DNA of 64,000 nucleotides, from the NCBI GenBank assembly GCA_937960895.1, contig CALCJD010000001.1, positions 1 through 64,000 of the forward strand. The letters are read 5' to 3'. Positions 8,246-18,821 of this stretch are shown in pieces. The notes beneath the pieces were generated by a model. It searched no databases. It saw nothing but the letters and a program-made list of their open reading frames with translations, and was not told where the DNA came from. The DNA comes from an uncultured Spartobacteria bacterium. GTDB lineage: Bacteria; Verrucomicrobiota; Verrucomicrobiia; Chthoniobacterales; Terrimicrobiaceae. The position numbers were made by a program, and so were the translations under genes. Every line of letters begins with the position of its first letter. Within the stretch, counting starts at the first letter, position 1.

Positions 8246-10487
8246 CGCGGCGGGCAACCTTGCGTACCTGCCAAATTCGTGGTTCCTTTGTGCCTGTTCC
8301 ATCCATCACTTGAAACTCGCCCTTCCCTCGCTTACAGCCGCCCCGGACCCCTCGGTTGCGAGGTCCGTGGCGCATGTGGGCCGCCTCGACCGCCGCGCCG
8401 GGAAGGCCGCCGCCAAATTCTTCCTGCTTGCGGCGGGGTATTTTCTGACCGCCAAGCTGGGCCTGCGCCTGGCGCCGCCCGAACTGGCCATCAGTCTGAT
8501 CTGGCTGCCGACCGGCATCGCCACCGCCGCCCTGTATCGCTGGGGGCTGAGGTACTGGCCGGCCGTCGCCCTGGCCACCTGGATCCTGCAAAAGGATTCC
8601 TTCAGCATCGAGGGACCGTTCGCCGTCACGCTGGTGGCGGGCCAAACCGTCGCCCCCTTCATTGCGGCGTTGATTCTCCGCCAGGTCGGATTCCATCCGG
8701 CCTTCGACCGTCGGCGGGACATCGGCCTCTTCTGCCTGGCGGGGGCGGTGGGAATGGGTGTGTCCACCACATGCGGGGTCCTTTCGCTCTCCCTGGCCGG
8801 CCTGTCGCCCTGGGCCGGTTTCAGCCATTCGTGGCTGACGTGGTGGGCGGGGGATTTCATGGGGGTGCTGCTGGCGGCTCCCCTGCTGATCTCCGTCACC
8901 AAGGCCAGTTGGCACCGCCTCCGGAACCGGGGCGGGGAATTTGCCGTCTGGTGTGTGGTCGCCGGCACCATGTTCACCATCATCTTTTTCACTCCGGCCC
9001 AACCAGGGGTCGGCACGCTGCCCCTGGTCTTTCTGCCCCTCGCCCTGACCGCCTGGGCGTCGCTGCGGTTCGGGGTCACCGGCACCTCCTTCGCCGTGCT
9101 CAGCCTGGCGGCGGTGGCCGCGGCCGGCACCGCCTCGGGCTGCGGACCGTTTCTCAAACCGGAACCCTATTCCGGCGTGTTTCTCCTCTGGTCCTACCTG
9201 GGCTCGGTCACCGTGCTCAGCTTCATGATTATGGGCATCGAAATCGGCCGTGACGAGGCCCAGACCGCCCTCATCCGCTCCCTGGACGAACTCGCGGAAC
9301 TGAACCGCCGTCTTCAGGAATCCGCCGCCCGGGCGCAACGGCTCGCGGAGGAGGCCGAGAAGGCCAACGCCGCCAAGAGCGACTTCCTCGCCCGCATGAG
9401 CCACGAGATTCGCACGCCGATGAACGGGGTCATCGGAATGACCGACCTCCTCCAGCAGACGGCCCTGACGCCGGAGCAGCGGAATTTTGTGGAAGTCGCC
9501 CGCGCCAGCGGGGAATCCCTGGTGAAACTGATCAACGAAATCCTCGATCTCTCGAAGATCGAAGCCGGCAAACTCGAACTGGAGTCCATCGATTTCGACC
9601 TGTACGCCCTCATCGACAGCGTCATGACCCTCCTCCGGCCGCGCGCCGAAAAAAAGGGCCTGACATTCACCCACGAAATCGCCCCCGAAACCCCGAAACG
9701 GCTCCGCGGCGACCCCGTCCGACTGCGTCAGATCCTGGTCAATCTCCTGGACAACGCCGTCAAATTCACCTCCCAAGGCGGCGTTTCCCTCACCGTACAA
9801 TCCCTCGCCTCCACTCCCTTTTACGAAGAACTCCGCTTTGAGGTGCGGGACTCCGGGGTGGGAATTCCCGCCGGACAGATCGAAGCGGTTTTCCAGCCCT
9901 TTGTGCAAAGCGACACCTCCACGTCCCGACGTTATGGAGGCTCGGGGCTCGGACTGGCCATCTCCCGGCAACTGGCGGGGCTGATGAACGGAAAAATCGG
10001 GGTCGACAGCGTCGAAGGTCAGGGATCGACGTTCTGGTTCACGGCGCGCCTGATCCGACCGTCCGAACAACCCGCGGCCGACAGCCGTCCCTCCGCCGGA
10101 CTCCCCCATCCGGGAGCCGCGCGGCGCATCCTGCTTGTGGAGGACAACAGGACCAACCAGATGGTGGCCCGCCTCCTCCTCGAAAAACTCGGCCACGTCG
10201 TGCACCTGGCAAACAACGGCACCGAGGCCCTGAACTACCTGCGGGACAACGATTGCGACCTGGTGTTGATGGACTGTGAAATGCCCGATCTGGACGGCTT
10301 TGCGACCACCCGCGCCATCCGCTCGGGCGATTCCCGGGCCCGCAATCCGCGGGTTCCCATCATTGCCCTCACCGCCCACGCCATGCCCGAGGAGGAGCAA
10401 AAATGCCGGGCGGCGGGGATGGATGATTTTTTGACCAAGCCGATCCGCGTCCAGGAACTGGCCGCCGCGCTCGGACGCTGGGTTTGA
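8220..10487 (+). CDS. MASE1-domain hybrid sensor histidine kinase with receiver
   Basis: About 755 residues. An N-terminal block of some eight hydrophobic segments (residues ~65-330) resembles the MASE1 sensory domain (AKLGLRLAPPELAISLIWLPTG, split by loops). A short coiled coil leads to HisKA (SHEIRTPMNGVIGM, His near 395), then HATPase_c with N box (LVNLLDNAVKF), G1 (RDSGVGIP) and G2 (GGSGLGLAIS). A C-terminal receiver has the acidic pair VEDN and phospho-Asp in LVLMDCEMPDLDG (near 683). It is therefore a complete hybrid kinase at the inner membrane; a phosphotransfer partner is not nearby. The start is uncertain: the ATG at 8220 overlaps the mqnC promoter, and later GTG or TTG codons before the first helix are equally possible. 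Confidence 0.85.
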   Translation: MTPPARGVNAAGNLAYLPNSWFLCACSIHHLKLALPSLTAAPDPSVARSVAHVGRLDRRAGKAAAKFFLLAAGYFLTAKLGLRLAPPELAISLIWLPTGIATAALYRWGLRYWPAVALATWILQKDSFSIEGPFAVTLVAGQTVAPFIAALILRQVGFHPAFDRRRDIGLFCLAGAVGMGVSTTCGVLSLSLAGLSPWAGFSHSWLTWWAGDFMGVLLAAPLLISVTKASWHRLRNRGGEFAVWCVVAGTMFTIIFFTPAQPGVGTLPLVFLPLALTAWASLRFGVTGTSFAVLSLAAVAAAGTASGCGPFLKPEPYSGVFLLWSYLGSVTVLSFMIMGIEIGRDEAQTALIRSLDELAELNRRLQESAARAQRLAEEAEKANAAKSDFLARMSHEIRTPMNGVIGMTDLLQQTALTPEQRNFVEVARASGESLVKLINEILDLSKIEAGKLELESIDFDLYALIDSVMTLLRPRAEKKGLTFTHEIAPETPKRLRGDPVRLRQILVNLLDNAVKFTSQGGVSLTVQSLASTPFYEELRFEVRDSGVGIPAGQIEAVFQPFVQSDTSTSRRYGGSGLGLAISRQLAGLMNGKIGVDSVEGQGSTFWFTARLIRPSEQPAADSRPSAGLPHPGAARRILLVEDNRTNQMVARLLLEKLGHVVHLANNGTEALNYLRDNDCDLVLMDCEMPDLDGFATTRAIRSGDSRARNPRVPIIALTAHAMPEEEQKCRAAGMDDFLTKPIRVQELAAALGRWV

Positions 10488-10494
10488 CTCCCGG

Positions 10495-10522
10495 CCGGTC
10501 CTCAGGGTCGCCTGAGGGCCGG
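10495..10522. terminator. Strong hairpin after the MASE1 kinase gene
   Basis: Twelve-base arms ccggtcctcagg and cctgagggccgg (one G-T type mismatch) with a gtcg tetraloop, starting 8 bases after the stop at 10487. A second hairpin (ccccgcctgcgggg, about 10537-10550) followed by a T-run lies just beyond, so this pair probably ends the kinase transcript. Confidence 0.6.
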
Positions 10523-10566
10523 GATGCGTCGCCATCCCCGCCTGCGGGGCGATCCTTTTTTGCGGC

Positions 10567-10603
10567 AAAAAAAACACCCCTGCCGCTTCACGCGACAGGG
10601 GTG
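10567..10603 (-). terminator. Rho-independent terminator of the 10623-11399 PEP-CTERM gene
   Basis: On the minus strand, an 8-base stem (cacccctg / caggggtg, 10575-10582 and 10596-10603) is followed by eight T residues. It lies 20 bases after the stop codon. Confidence 0.75.
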
Positions 10604-10622
10604 GGAAGGGAAGGCAACCGCC

Positions 10623-11399
10623 TCAGGCGCGGGTGCGACGGCGCAGGAACAGAACCGTCATGGCACCGGCTCCGAAGAGCAGCGTCGTGGAGGGTTCCGG
10701 CACGGCGTAGTATTCGACGATGACCTGACCGGTATTGGCGCCGGCCAGCGTGGCGGTGATCGTCGCGGTCGTCGTCTGGTTCCAATTCAGAGTCGACGTC
10801 GCAAGATACTCAAATTCCAGCGAACCCCCATCCCGGAAGATGGCATTGAGTTCTTCCGAGGTGAAGGAACCAAAACCCGATTGCGAATCAAAGATCGTGA
10901 TTGCGGTCTGGGTAATGTCAATCGGCCGGTTCAACGGACTGTCGTCCGTCAGCGACGTATCCGCATACGTGTCGCTGTTCTTGGTGCGGGCATACTCGTC
11001 AATCGTTCCGCCCGCCGCGCTAATGGCGTTTTTCAGCGCGTTGGAGGCGAGCACACTCGTGGCCTCCTGCAAACGGTTGGTGGGGCTGTCCGTAAAGCTC
11101 GTCGATTCCCCTTCCGCCACCGAAAGGGTGGCAGAAATCGTCGGAGACTGATCCGGCGCCGGCTGGAGAACCTTGATCACCACGCGGGTCAGATCCAACG
11201 TGCCCAGGTATTCGCTCACCGTGATCGTCCCGCCAATTCCGGAGGCTTGGGTGCCAATGGTGGAGGAACTTCCCGTAATGACGATGTCGCGACTCACACT
11301 CCACTCATTGGACGAGGTCTGGACCAGCACCTCTTCCGCGAGACCCAAAACGGGGATCGCCAGGAGCCCTAAAATTGCGATGAACAGATGTTTTTTCAT
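10623..11399 (-). CDS. PEP-CTERM sorting-domain exported protein
   Basis: 258 residues. It has a signal peptide (MKKHLFIAILGLLAIPVLGLA, cleavage before EEVL) and a C-terminal PEP-CTERM tail: AVPEPSTTLLFGAG, a hydrophobic stretch and FLRRRTRA. The middle is a Thr/Ser-rich beta protein; the final strands (TTTATITATLAG...GQVIVEYYAVPEPS) recall the choice-of-anchor E type of PEP-CTERM protein. The start is secure: ATG at 11399 directly precedes the signal peptide, with a purine-rich site cgggaaaa in front. Its own terminator makes it a single-gene unit. Function beyond surface display is unknown. Confidence 0.82.
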   Translation of the reverse strand: MKKHLFIAILGLLAIPVLGLAEEVLVQTSSNEWSVSRDIVITGSSSTIGTQASGIGGTITVSEYLGTLDLTRVVIKVLQPAPDQSPTISATLSVAEGESTSFTDSPTNRLQEATSVLASNALKNAISAAGGTIDEYARTKNSDTYADTSLTDDSPLNRPIDITQTAITIFDSQSGFGSFTSEELNAIFRDGGSLEFEYLATSTLNWNQTTTATITATLAGANTGQVIVEYYAVPEPSTTLLFGAGAMTVLFLRRRTRA

Positions 11400-11495
11400 T
11401 TTTCCCGATTGTTGTTTGTTGATCCTGCGACTGGTTGTCTAAGAATATGAGTCCTCACCGCCAATGGGAGTTTCCCCCATTCCGGGAGATTTTGC

Positions 11496-12323
11496 TCAAT
11501 TTTGTCCCGGAGCCGCCGCTTCCGAATTTCGGAGGAAAAGCGGGAAAAGCCGCGCATTCGTTTGATGCCGCGCAAGAAGGGGATGGGTGAGCAATTGAAA
11601 ATAATCGGAGCGATCCAGAACGGAACGAGCGTGGGTCAACAAGGTGACGGCCTCCTCCACCTGACCCTCCTCAAGGGCAATCCCGGCCAGGCCCACCAAC
11701 CACTGTGCCTTGGGACGGTTGTCTGTTATAAGGGAGGTTATTTCTGATCTCACCTCCTCTTTTTTGGACAATTGCAACATAAGAAGCAGTCGCTCATTGG
11801 ACGCGAGAGGATGATTTCGATCCATGACCAGGGCGCGATCGCAGTGAGAAATTGCGGACGAAAGATCTCCGGCATCGCGATCCAGCACAGCCTGCCAGTA
11901 GTGAAGGTGTGCGGAAGGATCCTCACGTAATCCGCGGGCGTATTCCGTCCTTGCCGCCTCCGGAAATCCGGTTGCCGCCTTGATGCGACCACTCAACTCC
12001 ACGAAATCCGCCAACCGGACCGCTTTGGGATTCACCTGATCCAGGAGGACTGCCGCTCTTTCAAAGTCCCCTTCATCAGCCGCCTTTCGCGCATCATTCA
12101 ACGCCATCTGGGGAGTTTTTGGCGCATATTTTACAATAGGTTGCAGGATATTCCGCGCTTCGGGCTGACCGCTCCCGAGGTTTCCGAGGCGCCCCAGATG
12201 GGGGCGCAGGAACACGACCCCGACGCCCAATCCCGCACCGACAAGAAGGACGAGGGGAAGGCCGATGAAGAGGAGACGGCGCTCCGTTTGATAGCGGGGA
12301 TCACGAAAATAGGAGAAAGACAT
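11496..12323 (-). CDS. Single-pass membrane protein with TPR-like repeats
   Basis: 275 residues. A short basic N-terminus (MSFSYFRDPRYQTERR) precedes one membrane helix at ~17-39 (LLFIGLPLVLLVGAGLGVGVVFL); residues ~75-265 are helical repeats of TPR type (ALNDARKAADEGDFERAAVLLDQV, LVMDRNHPLASNERLLLMLQLS, both split by loops). The ATG at 12323 lies 5 bases after the stop of the LuxR-type regulator, so the two form an operon. Orientation suggests that the repeats are outside the inner membrane and bind a partner protein. The longer open frame upstream simply overlaps the regulator gene. Partner and role unknown. Confidence 0.7.
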   Translation of the reverse strand: MSFSYFRDPRYQTERRLLFIGLPLVLLVGAGLGVGVVFLRPHLGRLGNLGSGQPEARNILQPIVKYAPKTPQMALNDARKAADEGDFERAAVLLDQVNPKAVRLADFVELSGRIKAATGFPEAARTEYARGLREDPSAHLHYWQAVLDRDAGDLSSAISHCDRALVMDRNHPLASNERLLLMLQLSKKEEVRSEITSLITDNRPKAQWLVGLAGIALEEGQVEEAVTLLTHARSVLDRSDYFQLLTHPLLARHQTNARLFPLFLRNSEAAAPGQN

Positions 12324-12328
12324 GGGAA

Positions 12329-12970
12329 TCAGTCGTCGAATTCGGCGGGAAAAACGCGCACCGCCTCCCGGAGGATCTCGGAGGCACTGCGCAGGTTGAG
12401 TTTGATTTTGATGTTCTCCTTGTGGCGCTCCACCGTTTTGGTGCTGATGCCAAGATTCTCGGCAATGGTCCGCACCGGTCGGCCGGCTGCGATATTGCGC
12501 AAAATCAGAGTCTCCCGGGGACTCAGCGCCGGCAGCAGATCCGAGGATTTCGAGCGGGTGCCGGGGTTCAGGCGGGAGGACACGTAGGGCAATCCCACCG
12601 CGGCCCGACGGAGGGCTTCCAGCAAGGCGGCCAAGGCATCCCTCCGGGAAACAAACCCGATGGCCCCCCATTTGGTCGTCTCAGCCACCACCGATGGTTT
12701 GGCCGTCGCCCCCATGATCAGAAACCGGACTGAGGGGAAGCGTTTCCGCCAAGCCGAAATCGTGGGCAGAGGGGTCTCACCGTGCAGATGGAGATTGATC
12801 AAGAGAACATCGACCTCTTCCCGCTCCAAAATTCGCTCCGCCTCGGAGAGGCTGCCGGCAACTCCCAGCAGCTTGAACTCGCGCGAATTGGAAAAAAAAT
12901 GCGTCAACAGATCACAAAAGAGAACGTGATCGTCGACAACGAGAAAACGAACACGTTTCCGTCCATTCAT
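12329..12970 (-). CDS. LuxR/NarL-type regulator with degenerate receiver
   Basis: 213 residues. The N-terminal half is a receiver fold starting RKRVRFLVVDDH with the acidic pair intact, but the phospho-acceptor position reads VDVLLINLHLHG: Asn replaces Asp. The C-terminal half is a NarL/LuxR DNA-binding domain (ALSPRETLILRNIAAGRPVRTIAENL, split by the turn, then ISTKTVERHKENIKIKLNL). The Asn suggests regulation without phosphorylation. The ATG at 12970 (MNGRKRV) is chosen because the 20 upstream in-frame residues are unlike a receiver start. It leads a two-gene operon with the TPR membrane protein, which may be its input or output partner. Confidence 0.85.
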   Translation of the reverse strand: MNGRKRVRFLVVDDHVLFCDLLTHFFSNSREFKLLGVAGSLSEAERILEREEVDVLLINLHLHGETPLPTISAWRKRFPSVRFLIMGATAKPSVVAETTKWGAIGFVSRRDALAALLEALRRAAVGLPYVSSRLNPGTRSKSSDLLPALSPRETLILRNIAAGRPVRTIAENLGISTKTVERHKENIKIKLNLRSASEILREAVRVFPAEFDD

Positions 12971-13030
12971 GGCCGGTTCGAAGCGAAAAATTGCCCGATT
13001 CGTGATTTTGCACTTGCCGGCCAACTCCAT

Positions 13031-13041
13031 GCATCCGGTTG
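13031..13041. promoter_or_regulatory. Shared 11-mer gcatccggttg upstream of the LuxR-type gene
   Basis: The same 11 bases in the same strand sense occur at 58915-58925 in front of the polyketide synthase. A binding site is possible but unproven; a twin CCATGG repeat lies next to it at about 13047-13064. Confidence 0.25.
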
Positions 13042-13104
13042 CACTTCCATGGCGAAAACCATGGCGTCCGATCAGGAAAATGCAAGGATTTCCTGACGTT
13101 CAAT

Positions 13105-13124
13105 AGGGCGTCAATTGACGCCCT
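13105..13124. repeat. 20-base perfect palindrome at the rdgB stop
   Basis: agggcgtcaattgacgccct is fully symmetrical and touches the rdgB stop codon (13124-13126). No T-run follows on the minus strand. It may be an rdgB terminator hairpin (7-base stem, 6-base loop) or a protein site. Confidence 0.5.
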
Positions 13125-13735
13125 CAGACCCAGCCCCGCCAGTCCCGCAATTTTTCGAGGGCGCGGGCGCGGTGGCTGAGGGAGTTTTTGACCGGGGATG
13201 GCAGCTCTCCGAAGGTTTCCTCGTAACCCTCCGGCACAAAAAGCGGATCGTATCCAAATCCGCCCCCGCCGCGTGGCGCCTCGACAATCGTTCCTTCGAC
13301 GGCGCCGCTGAAGGCCGCGAGCTTGCGGCCGGCCCGGGCCAGCACGATGACACACCGAAAGCGGGCCGAGCGGTCCCGTCCGCGAACCCTGGCCAGGTTT
13401 TGCAACAGCAGGGCATTGTTGGCGGCATCGTCACCATGACGTCCGGCATAGCGGGCGGAATGCACCCCGGGAGCCCCCTGGAGGGCGTCGACTTCCAGGC
13501 CCGAATCGTCTGCGATCACCCAGCCGTCGAACCGCAGGGAGGCCGCCACCGCCTTGAGGGTGGCGTTTTCCTCAAAGGTCGAGCCCGTCTCCTCAACCTC
13601 CGGGGGGTCCGGCAGGACGGAGAGGTCAAAAACGCTGAAATCCGGGCCCAAAATGGCGCGAATCTCGTCGATTTTGTGGGCGTTCCGGGTGGAGACCAGC
13701 AATCGGTGGTTTTCAGAATCGAGACTCTCTGCCAT
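13124..13735 (-). CDS. rdgB: XTP/dITP diphosphatase (RdgB/HAM1)
   Basis: 203 residues, normal family length. It removes dITP, XTP and related purine nucleotides from the cytoplasmic pool. Family blocks in order: STRNAHKIDEIRAIL (the STxNxxK motif), ETGSTFEENATLKA, VIADDSGLEVDAL, GVHSARYAG, GRDRSARFRCVI, GGGGFGYDPLF, TFGELPSPVKNSLSHRARAL. The ATG at 13735 carries a purine-rich ribosome site (aggggag, 7 bases away). It is divergent from leuS with only 18 bases between the two start codons, so each promoter must lie in or overlap the other gene's start. Confidence 0.93.
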   Translation of the reverse strand: MAESLDSENHRLLVSTRNAHKIDEIRAILGPDFSVFDLSVLPDPPEVEETGSTFEENATLKAVAASLRFDGWVIADDSGLEVDALQGAPGVHSARYAGRHGDDAANNALLLQNLARVRGRDRSARFRCVIVLARAGRKLAAFSGAVEGTIVEAPRGGGGFGYDPLFVPEGYEETFGELPSPVKNSLSHRARALEKLRDWRGWV

Positions 13736-13753
13736 ATTCGCTCCCCTTTTCCC

Positions 13754-16324
<2,571 letters not shown>

Positions 16325-16399
16325 GGAAACGCCCCCCGACGGAGCGGGGGCCGGCAGGACGCCGGACCCGTTTCCGCCGGAAGGCCGTTCCGGATATCC

Positions 16400-17821
16400 T
16401 CAATACAACTGCAGGTTCCTGCCCGAAACGGAGGCCACCGGGGTCTGCGGACGGGAATCCCCTTCGGCGGGCTCCGGCCAGTCCTGCAGTTCCTCCTTCT
16501 CAAGCTCGAAGAGCTCGTCGATCACCACCTTGGCGGTGGCGATGGAATTGACCAGCGGGTCGATCGACAGCGCCCGCACCAGCAGGTTGCGGTCGCGGCG
16601 CATGATGGCCTCGATGGTCAGCTCGTGAATGTCGAGGATGAGATACTGCAGCGAGCGCAAGCCCAGCGGAAAATCCCCCACGGGCAGCGGACGCGGACCA
16701 TTCCGGTCGAGGCGGCACTCGAGTTCCAGGAAGGCATCCTCGGGCAGATTGCCCACGGCCTTGCCACCGTCCACGCCGTTGCGATTGGGCGTGTTGATGT
16801 AGTAGGTGCGCCCGTCCTCGATGATCATCGTCTGAATGATGTCGGTGGCATGGTCGGAATGGAGGCTGCTGTGAAATTCCTCCATCGGCCTCTTGCCCGA
16901 GATGTAGTCGTCAATCTCCTCCCAGACGCGGGCCGTCCAGCGGTCCCGTTCATCACAGTCGAACACGGCCAAGGGCGGAATGCGCTCCTGAATGGCGGCG
17001 CGCCCCTGATAAAAGGGCACATATTCCTTGGTGTGACCCGTGCAGGTGGGGATCGCCCCGAAGAGATCGGTCAACTGCGCGGTGATGAAGTTGTTGAACC
17101 GCGCCTTGGACGCCCCCTCGTCCTTTTCCTCAAGGCCGTGCTGCCAAAAGGCGTCGCGGATGCGCGGCATGAGGTCCACACCCTCCAGCTCGGCCTTCAG
17201 CATCCAGGTGAAATGGTTCACCCCGGCAATGCGCAGGTCGAACCGGTCCATCTTCGAAACGTCCTCGCCGATGAATTCGAGGTAGCTCCGCTTTTTGCCC
17301 GGCATGTGGTGCGTGTCGCAGAGGGCGAGGCTCTTCGCCTTCGAGTGCCGCATGAGCCCGATGCCCATGGCGGCGGAGGGATTCACGTAATTGATCACCC
17401 AGGCGTCCGGGCAGATTTCCTCCACGGCGTGGGCGATTTCGAGAATCTTGGGAAATTCCCGCATCGTGTGGAAAATGCCGGCGGGCCCGATGGTGTCGCC
17501 CGAGCAGGAGCGGATGCCGTATTTGGCGCCCACCTCGCATTCAATGCGGCGGTAGTGGGTGTTCTTCTTGGAAAAGCTCAGCACCACAAAATCCGCGCCC
17601 GGCAGCGCCTCCCGATAATCGGTGAAAACCTCGACGCGCGTTCCGGATCCGGCCGTGGCCAGGCGGGCCAGACGGTCCAGCTTTTCCAGCCGCTCCGGAT
17701 CGATGTCCACCAGACTCAGCGTGCAGCCGCGCAAACCCGGAAGGTGCGCCGCCGCCCAGATGGCCTGCCGGCCGAAAAACAGACTGCCTGCCCCGACGAT
17801 GACAATTTTGGGAGATTTCAT
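16400..17821 (-). CDS. Glycoside hydrolase family 4 (NAD-dependent), unusual CDTH subgroup
   Basis: 473 residues. GH4 enzymes cleave glycosides by oxidising C3 of the sugar with NAD+ and Mn2+. Visible: the NAD-binding start KIVIVGAGSLFFG, the VINYVNP loop (Asn147), the metal-binding Cys region LALCDTHHMPG (Cys168), and AGVNHFTW with His203. The four residues at the metal cysteine define substrate groups; CDTH is not one of those I know (CHEV, CHSV, CDMP, CHGM, CNVP), so the substrate cannot be assigned. There is no signal peptide, so it acts on imported sugar. An AraC-type regulator is divergent at 17901 and probably controls it. ATG at 17821 directly starts the NAD fold. Confidence 0.88.
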   Translation of the reverse strand: MKSPKIVIVGAGSLFFGRQAIWAAAHLPGLRGCTLSLVDIDPERLEKLDRLARLATAGSGTRVEVFTDYREALPGADFVVLSFSKKNTHYRRIECEVGAKYGIRSCSGDTIGPAGIFHTMREFPKILEIAHAVEEICPDAWVINYVNPSAAMGIGLMRHSKAKSLALCDTHHMPGKKRSYLEFIGEDVSKMDRFDLRIAGVNHFTWMLKAELEGVDLMPRIRDAFWQHGLEEKDEGASKARFNNFITAQLTDLFGAIPTCTGHTKEYVPFYQGRAAIQERIPPLAVFDCDERDRWTARVWEEIDDYISGKRPMEEFHSSLHSDHATDIIQTMIIEDGRTYYINTPNRNGVDGGKAVGNLPEDAFLELECRLDRNGPRPLPVGDFPLGLRSLQYLILDIHELTIEAIMRRDRNLLVRALSIDPLVNSIATAKVVIDELFELEKEELQDWPEPAEGDSRPQTPVASVSGRNLQLY

Positions 17822-17900
17822 GAAAATGTTGCGATTCGGGAAAAATCATAATCCCGTTCCCCCTTTTCACCAGAAGAGGGATGTCGTAATAACAGGACAG

Positions 17901-18758
17901 ATGTTGCCAGCTCACAAAATCTCCCTCTTCCGTTTCAACCCCCAGCCTCCCCCCTGTCTTCCGCTGACGGTGCGGTCCGTGGGCGAATACGACATCCCCG
18001 GCGGCACGGTGGTGGATCCTCCGGTGCACAAGGCCTTCACCCAGATCTTCTGGACGGAGTCGGGCGTCGGCGAGTTCCATTTCGCCAAGCGGCACGTCCG
18101 CGTGCGGGAACAGGAGATTTTTTTCCTGCTGCCCGGCGAGCTCCATGATCTCCGCGCGGTGAGTCCGCGCTGGAAATACCACTGGTTCACCCTCGATCAT
18201 CCCGACAGCCGCCAGTGGATCGAATCCATGGGCCTGCGGACCCGGCCGCTGCCGGCCCGGCGCTGTCCGGTGGAACTCTTCCGGTCCCTGCAGGAAACCG
18301 TCCGCCAGGGCACGGTGGCCGGGGATCGCGAGGCCGCCCACCTCGCCCACGCCCTGCTGCTCGCCGCCATGGAAGGCAGCCTGCCCGCCTTTGCGGAACA
18401 ACATCCCTCCTGGGTCGAGCAGTGCCGCAAGCGGATCGACGCGGAGTTTGCCGACCCGCAGTTGAATGTCACCGCGCTCGCCCGGGACATGCGCGTCCAT
18501 CGCGCCACCCTCTTCCGGGCCTTCCTGGCGGCCTACGGCATGACCCCCTCCCATTACCTCCAAAGCCGCCGGGTCCACCATGCCATGCAACTGCTCAAGG
18601 AAACCGACGCCTCCATCAAGGAGGTCGCCGCCGGCGTGGGACTCAACGACCCCAACTACCTCGCGCGTCTGCTCGGCAAGATCTGCGGACTCACCCCCCG
18701 GCAATTCCGCGCCGCCTACCGTCAGGGCAAGGCCCTCGCCCTCATTCATCGGAAATAA
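17901..18758 (+). CDS. AraC-family transcriptional regulator
   Basis: 285 residues. An N-terminal cupin-like sugar-sensing domain (EIFFLLPGELHDLRAVSPRWKY, split at ELHD) is followed by a C-terminal double helix-turn-helix: LNVTALARDMRVHRATLFRAF and IKEVAAGVGLNDPNYLARL, each split into helices, then GLTPRQFR. It is divergent from the GH4 gene with 79 bases between starts, the common arrangement for a local activator responding to the sugar released. The ATG at 17901 with aggac in front is preferred; an in-frame ATG at 17826 would overlap the GH4 promoter region. Confidence 0.88.
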   Translation: MLPAHKISLFRFNPQPPPCLPLTVRSVGEYDIPGGTVVDPPVHKAFTQIFWTESGVGEFHFAKRHVRVREQEIFFLLPGELHDLRAVSPRWKYHWFTLDHPDSRQWIESMGLRTRPLPARRCPVELFRSLQETVRQGTVAGDREAAHLAHALLLAAMEGSLPAFAEQHPSWVEQCRKRIDAEFADPQLNVTALARDMRVHRATLFRAFLAAYGMTPSHYLQSRRVHHAMQLLKETDASIKEVAAGVGLNDPNYLARLLGKICGLTPRQFRAAYRQGKALALIHRK

Positions 18759-18786
18759 CGCCCCCGTTCACGCCGCACGGTCCCTC

Positions 18787-18812
18787 CCCGGGCGCGCGGC
18801 ACGCCGCCCGGG
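18787..18812. terminator. Bidirectional GC-rich hairpin between convergent genes
   Basis: Eight-base arms cccgggcg and cgcccggg with a 10-base loop, in the 63 bases between the AraC stop and the sigma-54 activator stop. No T-run on either side. Confidence 0.4.
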
Positions 18813-18821
18813 CTCCCGCAC

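Noticed and set aside
8148..10577. Minus-strand open frame of 809 codons opposite the MASE1 kinase
   Set aside because: Pro/Gly/Arg-rich, no domain; the plus strand holds all kinase boxes.
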